This document shows, in pieces, positions 36,072 through 45,509 of a DNA stretch of 64,000 bases. The position numbers and the translations under genes are program-made. The DNA is from Granulicella sp. (GTDB lineage Bacteria; Acidobacteriota; Terriglobia; Terriglobales; Acidobacteriaceae), in NCBI GenBank assembly GCA_025408425.1, contig JANXYX010000040.1, positions 48,158 to 112,157 on the forward strand, read 5' to 3'. The notes under the pieces were generated by a model, which was not told the DNA's origin, ran no database searches, and saw nothing but the letters and a program-made list of their open reading frames with translations. Position 1 is the first letter of the stretch, and every line of letters begins with the position of its first letter.

Positions 36072-36653
36072 ATGGCATTGCAGCTTGACCAAATTCGAAC
36101 CGTTGCACAGCGTGTGGCTGCCTCGCATGATCTGGATCTTGTGGATCTTGAGTTCCAGGGCGGGGGCAAGCATCGGTCTTTGCGGATTTTCGTCGAAAAG
36201 AATGCGGCGGAACGAGCGAAGCTGGCGGCGGCTGCGGAGGCGGGCGAGTTAGAAGACCTGCCGAAGGGCGTTCCCGCAGAGTTGCTGTCGGGCGTGACGC
36301 ACGAGGATTGCGCGAAGTTTGCGCAGGATTTTGGGACGGTTCTGGATGTTGAGGATCTGATACCAGGCGCTGAGTACACGTTGGAGGTGTCGTCGCCGGG
36401 GTTGGAACGGAAGTTGTCGAAGGCGGAGGATTTTGCACGGTTTCAGGGAAGCCTGATCAAGGTGCAGACCTTTACTGCCGTCAACAACAACCGGCACTAC
36501 CAGGGACGGCTGACCAAGTTTGCCGATGGAGTGCTGACCATCGACCTGACAGCGGTAAAGCAGAAGGGCAAGGCCAGGAAAGCTGTCACGGAACAGTCGG
36601 TCGAGATCGCACTGTTGAACGTGGAAAAAGCGAACCTGGTAGCAGAGATTTAG
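36072..36653 (+). CDS. rimP: Ribosome maturation factor RimP
   Basis: 193 residues from the ATG at 36072. The frame is open 195 nt further upstream, but those codons cover the terminator hairpin and have no RimP sequence. The N-terminal domain has IRTVAQRVAASHDLDLVDLEFQ, the central part EVSSPGLERKLSKAEDFARFQG is the RimP hallmark, and an SH3-like C-terminal domain follows. An insertion of charged residues (about 45-70) extends a loop. RimP acts in 30S maturation. It is first in the rimP-nusA-infB operon. Confidence 0.93.
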   Translation: MALQLDQIRTVAQRVAASHDLDLVDLEFQGGGKHRSLRIFVEKNAAERAKLAAAAEAGELEDLPKGVPAELLSGVTHEDCAKFAQDFGTVLDVEDLIPGAEYTLEVSSPGLERKLSKAEDFARFQGSLIKVQTFTAVNNNRHYQGRLTKFADGVLTIDLTAVKQKGKARKAVTEQSVEIALLNVEKANLVAEI

Positions 36654-36748
36654 CAGCTTCCGGATTGAAGAAAATATCCTGAGGGTGCGGGCCTGAAGCA
36701 AACGGTTGAGATTATTTTTTTAAAGTAAAAGTGAAGGACGAGTGAGCA

Positions 36749-38341
36749 ATGGCAAGTGTTCTGTACCAATCGATTGAGACGTTAAGCCGGGACAAGGGGA
36801 TCGAACCAGCAGTTGTGGTTGGTGCCGTTGAAGATGCCATCGCACTCGCGACCCGCAAGTACTACAAGACGCAGGAGAACATGCGGGCGGAGATGGACCG
36901 CGAGACCGGTGAGATTCGTGCGTATGTGTACAAGACCGTGGTCGAGACTCAGGAACAGATTGAAGACGAGATCAACCAGATGACACTGGAGCAGGCGCGG
37001 GAGCTAGCGCCTGAAGTAGAAGTTGGCGGCGAACTGCGCTTCTACAAGGACACAACTCCGCTGGGCCGAATCGCGGCGCAGATGGCGAAGCAGGTGATCT
37101 TCCAGAAGGTGCGCGAAGCCGAGCGGGATACGGTCTTCAACGAATACAACCACCGTGCGGGCGAAGTGCTGACGGCGACGGTGAAGCGTCTGGAGCCTAT
37201 GGACGTGATCTTCGACCTGGGCAAGGCCGAGGCGCGGATGCCGAAGCGTGAGCAGAGCCGGTTGGAACAGTTTGCGGTAGGCGAGCGGGTTCGCGTGGTT
37301 CTGCTGCGCGTGGACCGTGCTGCAAAGGGGCCGCAGGTGATTGTGTCGCGGGCTGCACCGGCATTGGTGCAGAACCTGTTTCAGAGCGAAGTGCCGGAGA
37401 TCTACGACGGTACGGTTTCGATTCGGGCGATTGCACGTGAAGCCGGCGAGCGCACCAAGATTGCGGTGATGAGCCGTGACAAGGATGTGGATCCGGTGGG
37501 CGCGTGCGTGGGCATGAAGGGTATGCGGGTTCAGTCAATCATTCGTGAGCTGCGCGGCGAGAAGATCGACATTATCGAGTATTCGGACGAGATTACGACG
37601 TTTGCGGAGAAGGCCCTGCAACCGGCGAAGGTGAGCCGCGTGTCGATTACTGACTTGGCGGATAAGCAGATTGAAGTGATTGTGGACGATACCCAGCTTT
37701 CGCTGGCGATTGGCAAGAAGGGTCAGAACGTTCGGCTTGCAGCGAAGTTGCTGGGTTGGAAGATCGACATTAAGAGCGAAGAAGAGAAGCGCCAGGAAGT
37801 CGAGCAGCAGATGCAGGCAATGGGAGGCGGACCAACGACTCCGATTGAGCAGGTGTCTGAACTGGGCGAGACGATTCTGGAGAAGCTGATCGCCGCCGGG
37901 ATTACGACGGTGGAAGCGCTGGCCGATATGACTCCAGAGCAGTTGGAAGAGGTTCCGGGCATTGGTGAAAAGACGGTGGAGAAGATTTCGGTAGCTGTGC
38001 GGCACTACTTTGGCCAGTACGAAGAGGGCGAAGAGCGACCGGTTGTAGCAGTCTCCACCGAAGCTGCATCAGAGGGTGAAGGAGATCAATCCATGAGAAA
38101 GACACCGGAAGAAATTCTCGCCGCAGAAGCTGGGACTGGAACTGCAGTCGAGGTAAGCGAACTATCTGCTGAAGATATCGTTGCGGCAGAAGAAGCGAGA
38201 TCAGAAAGCGACGCCTTGAGCGACGCAGATGCGCGGGAAGAGAAGATCGAACGCGACAACGACACCATCGATTCCCTGGTAGATGAGAGCCAGGAGATCG
38301 CGAACGAGGGCATCAATAGCGATGGGCACGATCGTGGCTAG
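36749..38341 (+). CDS. nusA: Transcription termination/antitermination factor NusA
   Basis: 530 residues. The NusA N-terminal RNA-polymerase-binding domain covers 1-130, S1 domain about 135-200 (GEVLTATVKRLEPMDVIFDLGKAEARMP), KH1 and KH2 about 205-345 (DPVGACVGMKGMRVQSIIRELRGEKIDIIEY; LSLAIGKKGQNVRLAAKLLGW), and a helix-hairpin-helix unit about 370-430 (ALADMTPEQLEEVPGIGEKTVEKI). The last about 95 residues are acidic and low in complexity. NusA controls pausing and termination and could act on the terminator in its own leader. Confidence 0.96.
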   Translation: MASVLYQSIETLSRDKGIEPAVVVGAVEDAIALATRKYYKTQENMRAEMDRETGEIRAYVYKTVVETQEQIEDEINQMTLEQARELAPEVEVGGELRFYKDTTPLGRIAAQMAKQVIFQKVREAERDTVFNEYNHRAGEVLTATVKRLEPMDVIFDLGKAEARMPKREQSRLEQFAVGERVRVVLLRVDRAAKGPQVIVSRAAPALVQNLFQSEVPEIYDGTVSIRAIAREAGERTKIAVMSRDKDVDPVGACVGMKGMRVQSIIRELRGEKIDIIEYSDEITTFAEKALQPAKVSRVSITDLADKQIEVIVDDTQLSLAIGKKGQNVRLAAKLLGWKIDIKSEEEKRQEVEQQMQAMGGGPTTPIEQVSELGETILEKLIAAGITTVEALADMTPEQLEEVPGIGEKTVEKISVAVRHYFGQYEEGEERPVVAVSTEAASEGEGDQSMRKTPEEILAAEAGTGTAVEVSELSAEDIVAAEEARSESDALSDADAREEKIERDNDTIDSLVDESQEIANEGINSDGHDRG

Positions 38342-38477
38342 CCGTACAGCCATGCACGACAACAACTCCCTAGAGCGCGGACAAGGCGATTTCGGGGATA
38401 ATACATACAATATAGATTCCTACCTCGATGAGGCTGATATGAACAGCTAGGGGCGCAGGGGAACTTAAAAGGGACGG

Positions 38478-41400
38478 ATGAGCAAAGTTCGAATCAATGA
38501 TCTGGCACGGGAACTGGAAGTAAAGAGCAGGCCAATTCTGGATGCGCTCGAGGCGATCGGCGTAACAGGAAAGACCCACTCCAGCTCCATCGAAGCCGAC
38601 CAAGCCGAGAGAGTACGCAACTACTTCAACACTGGTGGCCGCAGCAGCGGCCCAAGCAAGCAAGTTGTTGAAGCGAAGCCGAAGTTTGATCTTTCGAAGG
38701 TATCGAAGCCTGGCGACGCCTTGAAGGCGATTCTGGAGCGTAAGCAGGCTGAGGCTACGATTCGGGCAACACCCCCGCCGCGGCCTACGCCAGTGGTTGC
38801 AGCACCAGCTCACCCGCCTGTGGTGTCGGCACCTGCCAAAAGCGTACCGTCCGCACCTCCAGTTGTTGCTGCGGCACCAGCTGCATTTGCTGCGACCGCA
38901 CCCCGGCGCATTGTGCCGTTGCCGCGTCAGCACGCGAATATTGTTGCGCCCCCCCCAGTTCCAGCGATTGCCAGCAGGCCTCCGGTCGGCCCGGTAATCG
39001 CTCGTCCACCTGTGGCTGTAGCGGCACCAGCAACCCCGGCACAAGAGCGACCCATGATGGTTGCGCACCCGGCTGTTTCTGCGCCTGTGAAGCCTGTTGC
39101 TGCTGCAATAGTGACCGAAGCTGCTGCTGCGCCGGCAGTTCCGGCGGTTGCGGTACCTGCTGCTGCGCCGACGGTACACGCACCGGTGAGCGCGCCAGTG
39201 GCGGCTGCTCCAGCGGCTCCTGAGGTCGCTGTCGCAGCACCCGCACCGGCACCAGTTGTACCTGCTGGGCCGCCTGCACGGCGCGTGATTATGCCGCAGA
39301 CGGGACCGCGTCCTATCTATACCGCACCGCCGGTGGCTCCTGGAACACCGCAGCGCGGCAGGCCTATCTTTGAGCGTCCCCGCCCACAAACTCCTGGCGC
39401 ACCGGGTTCGCGTCCGAGCACAATGGCACCGGGAGCACGTCGTCCGATGCATCCGACCCGCACGTTTCCTGGTGGGCCGGGCGGACCAGGCGGCGCTCCT
39501 GGCCGTCCTGGATTTACCCCTGGTGGTGCTCGTCCTGGCTTCGCGGCACGACCTGGATTTGGTGCTCGACCGGGTGGACCTGGTGGCGCGCCTGGCGTGA
39601 TGCCCGGTCCTGGAGAGACTCCGGGTGGCATGAGGCCAGCAGCACGGCCTGGCCAGCGTCGCGGTGGACAGCGCTACGAGAAGACGAAGGAAGGCCCGAT
39701 GAAGGGCTTCCAGCCGCCACCACGTTTTGGCGGTTCGCAGATCTCGCGGGAGCCATTGCCGATCACGCGTACGATCACGGTGACTGAAGGTATCAGCGTG
39801 AAGGACCTTGCCGAGAAGCTGGATGTACGCGGCAAGGACCTGATTGCGACCCTTTTGATGAAGGGTGTGTTTGTGACCGTAAACCAGTCGCTTGAGGGCG
39901 AGTTGGTGAAGGATGTGGCACGCCAGTTTGGCGCTGATGCGCAGATCATCTCCGTGGAAGAGCAGTTGGAGAACGAGGCGATCGAGGGCTTCCTGGAAGA
40001 TACGACCGGAATGGTTGAGATCACCCGCTCGCCGGTGGTTACGGTGATGGGTCACGTCGACCACGGTAAGACTTCGCTGCTGGATGCGATCCGCTCGACG
40101 GACGTGGCGGGCGGTGAGGCCGGAGGTATTACGCAGCATATCGGCGCATACAAGGTGCATGTGACGAAGCCTGATTCGCCTGCATTTGGGCGCGAGATCG
40201 TGTTTCTGGATACGCCGGGTCACGAGGCCTTTACCCGCATGCGTGCACGCGGTGCGAAGGTGACGGATATCGTCGTCATCGTAGTTGCGGCAGATGACGG
40301 TGTGATGCCACAGACGCTTGAGGCGATCGACCATGCGAATGCGGCGAAGGTGCCGATCATCGTAGCGGTGAACAAGATCGACAAGCCTGAGGCAAATCCA
40401 GCGAAGGTGATACAGCAGCTGGCACAACGAGGCCTGTTGCCATCAAGCATGGGCGGAGATACGGAGTTTGTTGAGGTTTCCGCGAAGAAGCGGCTGAACC
40501 TGGACAAGCTCGAAGAGATGATCTGCCTGGTTGCGGACGTCAATGAGCAGAAGGCGCAGCCTGATCGTCCGGCGGTGGGTACTGTGATTGAAGCGAAGCT
40601 GGACCGTGGACGCGGCGCTGTGGCGAGCATACTGGTGCAGAACGGAACCTTGCGTTTGGGTGACAGTTACATTGTCGGCAATACGTTCGGCAAGATCCGC
40701 GCTATGTTCGATGACCGTGGGCGCTCCATTACTGAAGCAGGGCCGTCGACGCCGGTTGAGATTCTGGGTCTTGAAGGAATGCCTGACGCTGGGGATACGT
40801 TCCTGGTAATGGCGGACCGCGACAAGGCTAAGGGTATTGCGCAGTATCGCAAGATGAAGGAACGCGAGGCGCAGCTGGCCAAGAGTTCGCGTGTGTCGCT
40901 GGAGGGTCTGGCAGAACAGATCAAGCAGGCGGGCATGAAGGACCTGAATCTGATCCTGAAGGGCGACGTGCAGGGTTCGGTGGAAGTACTGGCCGACTCA
41001 CTGCAGCGGATGTCGACCGAAAAGGTTCGGGTGCGTGTGCTGCACTCTGGCGTTGGCGCGATCACCGAGTCCGACGTACTGCTGGCTTCGGCATCGAATG
41101 CCGTGGTTATCGGCTTCAATGTACGGCCTGACCGAAAGTCGGCGGAGATTGCCGAGCGCGAGAACGTCGAGATCCGTCTGCACTCGATCATTTACGAGTT
41201 GCAGGATGAGATCACGAAGGCGATGTATGGCCTGCTTGAGCCTGTATTCAAGGAGAACTATGCAGGCCGTGCAGAGGTTCTGAACGTCTTCAAGATCACG
41301 AAGGTCGGGCAGATTGCCGGTTGCCGTGTGACGGATGGATTGATCAAGCGCGATGCGCAGGTTCGGTTGCTGCGCGAGGGCACAGAGGTCTGGCGTGGAC

Positions 41401-41651
41401 GCATCAGTTCGCTGAAGCGCTTCAAGGACGATGTGTCTGAGGTGCGTCAGGGCGTCGAGTGCGGTATCGACCTAGCGGGGCACAAGGACATTCGTGTTGG
41501 CGACGTGGTTGAGTCGTTTACTACGGAGACTTTGGCTGCAGAGCTTGGACAAAACTCAGCCGCTGCACGCAAGGCGGAGAAGGCTGCGAAGGAAAAGGAA
41601 GCAGCAGCAGCGGCAGCCGCTGCTGCAACGACTGAAACCGCGACCGCATAA
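38478..41651 (+). CDS. infB: Translation initiation factor IF-2
   Basis: 1057 residues. An N-terminal IF2_N helix-turn domain (1-50) is followed by an about 330-residue Pro/Ala/Gly/Arg-rich linker (about 90-420), then a second IF2_N domain near 440-490. The GTPase domain has [15 protein letters not shown] (G1, near residue 524), DTPGHEAF (G3) and NKIDKP (G4), followed by domains II-IV. The C-terminus has an Ala/Lys/Glu-rich tail. IF-2 brings initiator tRNA to the 30S. The long linker is normal for the family in high-GC bacteria. A terminator follows at 41674. Confidence 0.97.
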   Translation: MSKVRINDLARELEVKSRPILDALEAIGVTGKTHSSSIEADQAERVRNYFNTGGRSSGPSKQVVEAKPKFDLSKVSKPGDALKAILERKQAEATIRATPPPRPTPVVAAPAHPPVVSAPAKSVPSAPPVVAAAPAAFAATAPRRIVPLPRQHANIVAPPPVPAIASRPPVGPVIARPPVAVAAPATPAQERPMMVAHPAVSAPVKPVAAAIVTEAAAAPAVPAVAVPAAAPTVHAPVSAPVAAAPAAPEVAVAAPAPAPVVPAGPPARRVIMPQTGPRPIYTAPPVAPGTPQRGRPIFERPRPQTPGAPGSRPSTMAPGARRPMHPTRTFPGGPGGPGGAPGRPGFTPGGARPGFAARPGFGARPGGPGGAPGVMPGPGETPGGMRPAARPGQRRGGQRYEKTKEGPMKGFQPPPRFGGSQISREPLPITRTITVTEGISVKDLAEKLDVRGKDLIATLLMKGVFVTVNQSLEGELVKDVARQFGADAQIISVEEQLENEAIEGFLEDTTGMVEITRSPVVTVMGHVDHGKTSLLDAIRSTDVAGGEAGGITQHIGAYKVHVTKPDSPAFGREIVFLDTPGHEAFTRMRARGAKVTDIVVIVVAADDGVMPQTLEAIDHANAAKVPIIVAVNKIDKPEANPAKVIQQLAQRGLLPSSMGGDTEFVEVSAKKRLNLDKLEEMICLVADVNEQKAQPDRPAVGTVIEAKLDRGRGAVASILVQNGTLRLGDSYIVGNTFGKIRAMFDDRGRSITEAGPSTPVEILGLEGMPDAGDTFLVMADRDKAKGIAQYRKMKEREAQLAKSSRVSLEGLAEQIKQAGMKDLNLILKGDVQGSVEVLADSLQRMSTEKVRVRVLHSGVGAITESDVLLASASNAVVIGFNVRPDRKSAEIAERENVEIRLHSIIYELQDEITKAMYGLLEPVFKENYAGRAEVLNVFKITKVGQIAGCRVTDGLIKRDAQVRLLREGTEVWRGRISSLKRFKDDVSEVRQGVECGIDLAGHKDIRVGDVVESFTTETLAAELGQNSAAARKAEKAAKEKEAAAAAAAAATTETATA

Positions 41652-41673
41652 CCGAAACGAACAGCGAATCAAC

Positions 41674-41700
41674 AAAGGCCAGGATCGAATCCTGGCCTTT
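41674..41700 (+). terminator. Terminator after infB
   Basis: AAAGGCCAGGA (41674-41684) and TCCTGGCCTTT (41690-41700) form a perfect 11-bp stem with a 5-base loop, 23 nt after the infB stop. The flanking A and T bases make it workable on both strands. Confidence 0.75.
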
Positions 41701-41763
41701 GCTGCGTCTGGCTGCTGGCCGGATGGGTTTCAGAGATTGAACTGAAACGGTAGTATTGCCTTC

Positions 41764-42933
41764 ATGAATCTTGACGCTATTCAGACTGCACTTCGGGATC
41801 AACAAGTTGATGGCTGGCTCTTCTACGATCATCATTATCGCGATCCGCTGGCGTATCGCATTCTTGGAATGGGAGAGAACCTGCATGTGACGCGGCGCTG
41901 GTTTTACTTCATTCCCGCAGCGGGCGAGCCGGTAAAGCTAGTACACCGGATCGAGGCTGGTCGACTGGATTCGCTGCCGGGTGTGAAGAACGTGTATTCG
42001 TCGTGGCAGGAGCTGGAGGAGCAGTTGCAGGCGATGTTGGTGGGGCAGACGCGAATTGCGATGCAGTACTCGCCACGCAACGCAATTATGTATGTTTCGT
42101 TGGTGGATGCAGGCACTGTTGAACTATTGCGGGAGATGGGCAAGGAGATTGTGAGCTCTGTAAACCTGGTGAGCCAGTTTGAGGCGGTGCTGACTGAGGC
42201 GCAGATGGCTACGCATTTTGTGGCTCAGGAGAAGATCGACAGGATTCTAGAGGCGGGCTGGAAGGAGATGGGGACACAGGTGCGGGCGGGTGGCACGGAC
42301 GAGTTTGCCATGGTGGAGTGGCTGCAGGAGGCGATGCGGCGGGAGGGTTTGGTGTGGGAGCATGGGCCGAATGTGAGCGTGGGGGCGAATAGCGCTGACT
42401 CGCACTACGAACCTAACCATGAGAGCTCAAAGGCAATTCGGCAAGGCGACTTTGTTTTGATTGATATCTGGGCGAAGCTGGAGCAGGCGGGCTCTTGCTT
42501 CTACGACATTACCTGGACAGGGGTGGTGGACCGTGAGCCAACGGCAAGAGAGCAACTGGTGTTTGAGACGGTGCGCGATGCCCGGGATGCTGCGGTTGGT
42601 GTGGTGCAACGGGCGTTTGCAGCAGGGACGGCGATTGCGGGTTGGGAGGCAGATGATGCAGCGCGTGCGGTGATTCGCAAGGCGGGTTTCGGGGAGTGGT
42701 TTACGCACCGGACGGGGCACAATATCGGGCCGGTACTGCATGGCAATGGGGCGAATCTGGATAATCTTGAGACTCATGATGAGCGCCTGATTCTGCCAAA
42801 TACATGTTTTTCGGTGGAGCCGGGAATCTATTTTGTGGGGGAATTCGGGGTGCGGAGCGAGATCAATATGATGGCTCGGCCGGGGCGGGCCGAGGTGACG
42901 GGACGGGTCCAACGGGAGTTGGTGCGGGTGTAG
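41764..42933 (+). CDS. M24-family metallopeptidase (Xaa-Pro aminopeptidase-like)
   Basis: 389 residues. The N-terminal creatinase-like domain (1-150) precedes a pita-bread domain. Metal-ligand segments are VLIDIWAKLEQAGSCFYDITWTGVV (two Asp), FTHRTGHNIGPVLHG (His) and CFSVEPGIYFVGEFGVRSEINMM (two Glu). Compared with classical prolidases the VLID-IW-K segment resembles the subfamily of uncharacterised bacterial Xaa-Pro peptidases. The coding strand is extremely G-rich. No obvious operon partner upstream because of the infB terminator. Confidence 0.88.
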   Translation: MNLDAIQTALRDQQVDGWLFYDHHYRDPLAYRILGMGENLHVTRRWFYFIPAAGEPVKLVHRIEAGRLDSLPGVKNVYSSWQELEEQLQAMLVGQTRIAMQYSPRNAIMYVSLVDAGTVELLREMGKEIVSSVNLVSQFEAVLTEAQMATHFVAQEKIDRILEAGWKEMGTQVRAGGTDEFAMVEWLQEAMRREGLVWEHGPNVSVGANSADSHYEPNHESSKAIRQGDFVLIDIWAKLEQAGSCFYDITWTGVVDREPTAREQLVFETVRDARDAAVGVVQRAFAAGTAIAGWEADDAARAVIRKAGFGEWFTHRTGHNIGPVLHGNGANLDNLETHDERLILPNTCFSVEPGIYFVGEFGVRSEINMMARPGRAEVTGRVQRELVRV

Positions 42934-42972
42934 CGGATTTAAGGCGGCATTTCGTCTATCATCAGAGATGGA

Positions 42973-43383
42973 ATGACGACTAATGTACAAGTGCCGACGC
43001 AGGTCGTCGGCAAATCTTCGATGCCAACGATGGTTTTGCTGGCTGGGTGGCTGATTCCGGGAGCCGGGCATTTTATGCTGCGGAAGTGGGTTCGCGGCTC
43101 GCTGCTCTTTTGTTCGATTGTCTGCATGTTTTTTATCGGGCTGGCGCTGAAAGGCAAGATTTATGTGCCGAACACGGGTGACTTGCTGGATATTCTGAAC
43201 TTTGCAGGCGACCTGGGTAACGGACTGTTGTACGTGATGGCGCGGGTGTTCGACATGGGGCAGAGCAGCGTACAGATAGCAGTAGCCGACTATGGCACCA
43301 AATTTATTGTTGTTGCGGGTCTGCTGAACGTGATTGCTGCAGTCGACGCTCACTCGCTGGCCACTGGGAGGAAACATTCCTGA
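42973..43383 (+). CDS. Small multi-helix membrane protein, function unknown
   Basis: 136 residues. After a polar start, three hydrophobic segments are visible: MVLLAGWLIPGAGHFML, GSLLFCSIVCMFFIGLALKG and KFIVVAGLLNVIAAVDA. The sequence WLIPGAGHFMLRKWVRG resembles the GxGxxYLG-type turn of TM2-like small membrane proteins, so a distant relation is possible. Its stop overlaps the start of the next small membrane protein (ATGATG/TGATG arrangement), so the pair is translationally coupled. Confidence 0.75.
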   Translation: MTTNVQVPTQVVGKSSMPTMVLLAGWLIPGAGHFMLRKWVRGSLLFCSIVCMFFIGLALKGKIYVPNTGDLLDILNFAGDLGNGLLYVMARVFDMGQSSVQIAVADYGTKFIVVAGLLNVIAAVDAHSLATGRKHS

Positions 43384-43556
43384 TGATCAGCCACTTTGGA
43401 GCGGTCCTGCTTTTCGCATTATTTACATCGGTGGTTTTCGGCATTACACAACGATCTGAGCCGCGGATGATGATCCGTTTTGGCGGCTTTTGCTTTGCCT
43501 TGTTTGTGGGCGGCACAATTGCGGCAAGCTGGGTGATGTGGCTGATCAAGCACTAA
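43383..43556 (+). CDS. 57-residue membrane protein coupled to the upstream gene
   Basis: The ATG at 43383 overlaps the TGA of the preceding gene. The product has two hydrophobic helices (FGAVLLFALFTSVVFGI and FGGFCFALFVGGTIAASWVMWL) joined by a short basic turn (TQRSEPRMMIR). Overlap, hydrophobic pattern and the terminator downstream support a real gene. The function is unknown; it probably acts with its neighbour at the membrane. Confidence 0.7.
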   Translation: MISHFGAVLLFALFTSVVFGITQRSEPRMMIRFGGFCFALFVGGTIAASWVMWLIKH

Positions 43557-43599
43557 CGCATCTTCTGGGAGATCTGACTCAACAGTAGAGGAACGGGAT

Positions 43600-43627
43600 A
43601 TCGGCGTCGGAGTTATCCGACGCCGAT
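43600..43627 (+). terminator. Strong hairpin terminator after the membrane-protein pair
   Basis: ATCGGCGTCGGA (43600-43611) and TCCGACGCCGAT (43616-43627) form a perfect 12-bp stem with a GTTA loop. The following plus-strand sequence has only a short T stretch. Confidence 0.65.
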
Positions 43628-43635
43628 TCTGCGTT

Positions 43636-43881
43636 ATGGCACTGGCTGACTTTGATTACTGGGATACTACTCGATGTGGGTGGAGTCTCGACAGAGCGTT
43701 CAGAGAGGGCTGGAACTTCTGTGGGTGCGGGCCAAATGACCGTTTAGTGGTAGCTGGAAACGATGCGGAGGAAGGCGACCGCCCATATACTGGATTCCTG
43801 ATGTGCAGGCTCCGTAGAGAGGACGCTGCAGACGGAGACATGTCAGATTTTGCGGGTCGCGTAGTGAAGCTAAAGTGCTGA
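43636..43881 (+). CDS. Doubtful 81-codon open frame
   Basis: The frame starts 8 nt after the terminator hairpin and has no ribosome binding site of its own. The product, beginning MALADFDYWDTTRCGW, is Cys-, Trp- and Asp-rich without a recognised domain. It is listed because it fills most of the 418-base gap between two genes. I think it is more likely a chance frame than a gene. Confidence 0.25.
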   Translation: MALADFDYWDTTRCGWSLDRAFREGWNFCGCGPNDRLVVAGNDAEEGDRPYTGFLMCRLRREDAADGDMSDFAGRVVKLKC

Positions 43882-43974
43882 AAACATAGGCCGATAATGT
43901 CTGGAGTCCTACGGCAGATTGATTTGAAGGAAGTTAACTAAAGTGGTTTCCCAGAGAACTTAGAGCGGTGACTG

Positions 43975-45435
43975 ATGAGTGTACGGCGAGCTGAGACTGA
44001 AGAGGCGAAACTAAGGGCGCTTTGGGCGAATGAAGTTCTCGACCCTGCACCTGAGGCGGAGTGCGACGAGATCGTTCGCCTGGCGGCGTCGATCTGCGGA
44101 ACGCAAGTAGGATTTTTGACGCTGTTGGACGAACGCCGGCAGTGGTTTCGGGTGTCGGATGGTTTCAAGATTGAGTCGACCCCGCGCGAGATTGCGTTTT
44201 GCGCCTATGCAATTCGTCAGACAGAGCTTTTTGTGGTGAAGGATTCCTTCAGCGATGCGCGGTTTTCGACGAACCCGCTCGTAAGCGGAGAGCCGCCGAT
44301 ACGGTTCTATGCTGGCATGCCGATCTATACGCCCGAAGGACACGCGGTTGGGACGCTGAGCGTGATCGATACGCAGCCACGGGTACTCACTCCCGACCAA
44401 GCGAACACGTTGCAGGTGCTGGGACGGCAGGCAGGTGCGCGGCTTGAGCTGCGAATGCACCGCAAGGCCCTGGAAGATGCGCTAAAGGAAAAAGAGAAAG
44501 CTGCAGCAGGACTCAAGGCCAGCGAAGAGCTATTTCGGTCATTTATGAACGCCAGCCCTTTCCTTAGCTACATCAAGGATGCTGCGGGGCGATTGCTGTT
44601 CTACAACAAGAGTTTTGCGAAGCGGTTTGGCGTGGGGGAGTATACGTGGCTGGGACGGACGGACGAGCGGCTTTGGTCGCCGAACCTATCGCGGTCAGCG
44701 CGGGCGCACGATCTGGAAGTAATGACTGGTGGACAAATGGTTGAAACTGAAGAGCATATTCGGGGCGCCGATGGTGTGAACTCAACCTGGAGGTCGTTCA
44801 AATTTCCGTGCCATGACTCCGCCGGGAACATTCTGCTGGCTGGTGTCGCGGTGGATGTAACGGAAGAAGTTGCACGTAAGGCTGAGTTGGGCCGCTATCA
44901 CCATGAGCTGGAAGAGGCCAATGAACAACTGCGTAAGCTGGCGGTTACCGATGTGCTGACTGGACTAAAGAATCGACGCGCCTTCGAAGAGCGGTTGGTG
45001 ATGGAGTTCTCCATGGCCCGGCGCAGAAAACGCGAGTTGGCTGTGCTGTTGATGGATGTGGACAACTTCAAGCAGATCAATGACCGGTTCGGACATGCCG
45101 CTGGTGACGATGTGCTGCGTAAGCTGGGAACATTGCTGCGCACCACGGTACGCCTGCCTGACTTGCCAGCACGATATGGCGGCGAGGAGTTTATCGTTCT
45201 GCTGCCGGAGAGCGGCGAGGAAGGTGCATTGGGTCTGGCACGACGCATTATGGAACGGGTCGCTGCCGAACAATGGAACAATGAGCGGATGACAGTCAGT
45301 ATTGGCATGGCTGCCATGAACGAGTCCCTGGTGAATGGACTCCAACTGGTGGCTCTGGCTGATGAGGCTCTTTATGCGGCAAAGCGTGCGGGCAAGAATC
45401 GCGTGATGCTGCACGGTGGTCAGGTGGAAACCTAG
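43975..45435 (+). CDS. GAF-PAS-GGDEF diguanylate cyclase
   Basis: 486 residues, without membrane helices. A GAF domain covers about 20-165 (TQVGFLTLLDERRQWFRVSDG, FYAGMPIYTPEGHAVGTLSVID), a PAS domain about 185-300 (ELFRSFMNASPFLSYIKDAAGRLLFYN), then a short coiled linker. The GGDEF domain covers about 320-480, with MDVDNFKQINDRFGHAAGDD and an intact ARYGGEEFIVLLPE signature near residue 401. It should make c-di-GMP in the cytosol in response to a small-molecule or redox signal. It is transcribed convergently to the ribosomal cluster, with a bidirectional terminator between. Confidence 0.92.
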   Translation: MSVRRAETEEAKLRALWANEVLDPAPEAECDEIVRLAASICGTQVGFLTLLDERRQWFRVSDGFKIESTPREIAFCAYAIRQTELFVVKDSFSDARFSTNPLVSGEPPIRFYAGMPIYTPEGHAVGTLSVIDTQPRVLTPDQANTLQVLGRQAGARLELRMHRKALEDALKEKEKAAAGLKASEELFRSFMNASPFLSYIKDAAGRLLFYNKSFAKRFGVGEYTWLGRTDERLWSPNLSRSARAHDLEVMTGGQMVETEEHIRGADGVNSTWRSFKFPCHDSAGNILLAGVAVDVTEEVARKAELGRYHHELEEANEQLRKLAVTDVLTGLKNRRAFEERLVMEFSMARRRKRELAVLLMDVDNFKQINDRFGHAAGDDVLRKLGTLLRTTVRLPDLPARYGGEEFIVLLPESGEEGALGLARRIMERVAAEQWNNERMTVSIGMAAMNESLVNGLQLVALADEALYAAKRAGKNRVMLHGGQVET

Positions 45436-45463
45436 GCAGCTGGGAATTGGATGCAGACAATGA

Positions 45464-45491
45464 AAAAGGCACGGCGCAAGCCGTGCCTTTT
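45464..45491. terminator. Bidirectional terminator between the cyclase and rplQ
   Basis: AAAAGGCACGGC (45464-45475) and GCCGTGCCTTTT (45480-45491) form a perfect 12-bp stem closed by GCAA, with A and T runs that suit both strands. It ends the GGDEF gene (+) and the alpha operon (-). Confidence 0.85.
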
Positions 45492-45509
45492 GATTATGTA
45501 CGAAGGAGT

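Noticed and set aside
38370..40427. 685-codon open frame antisense to infB
   Set aside because: Arg/His/Cys-rich product without any domain, fully opposite to the well-conserved infB; an artefact of high GC.
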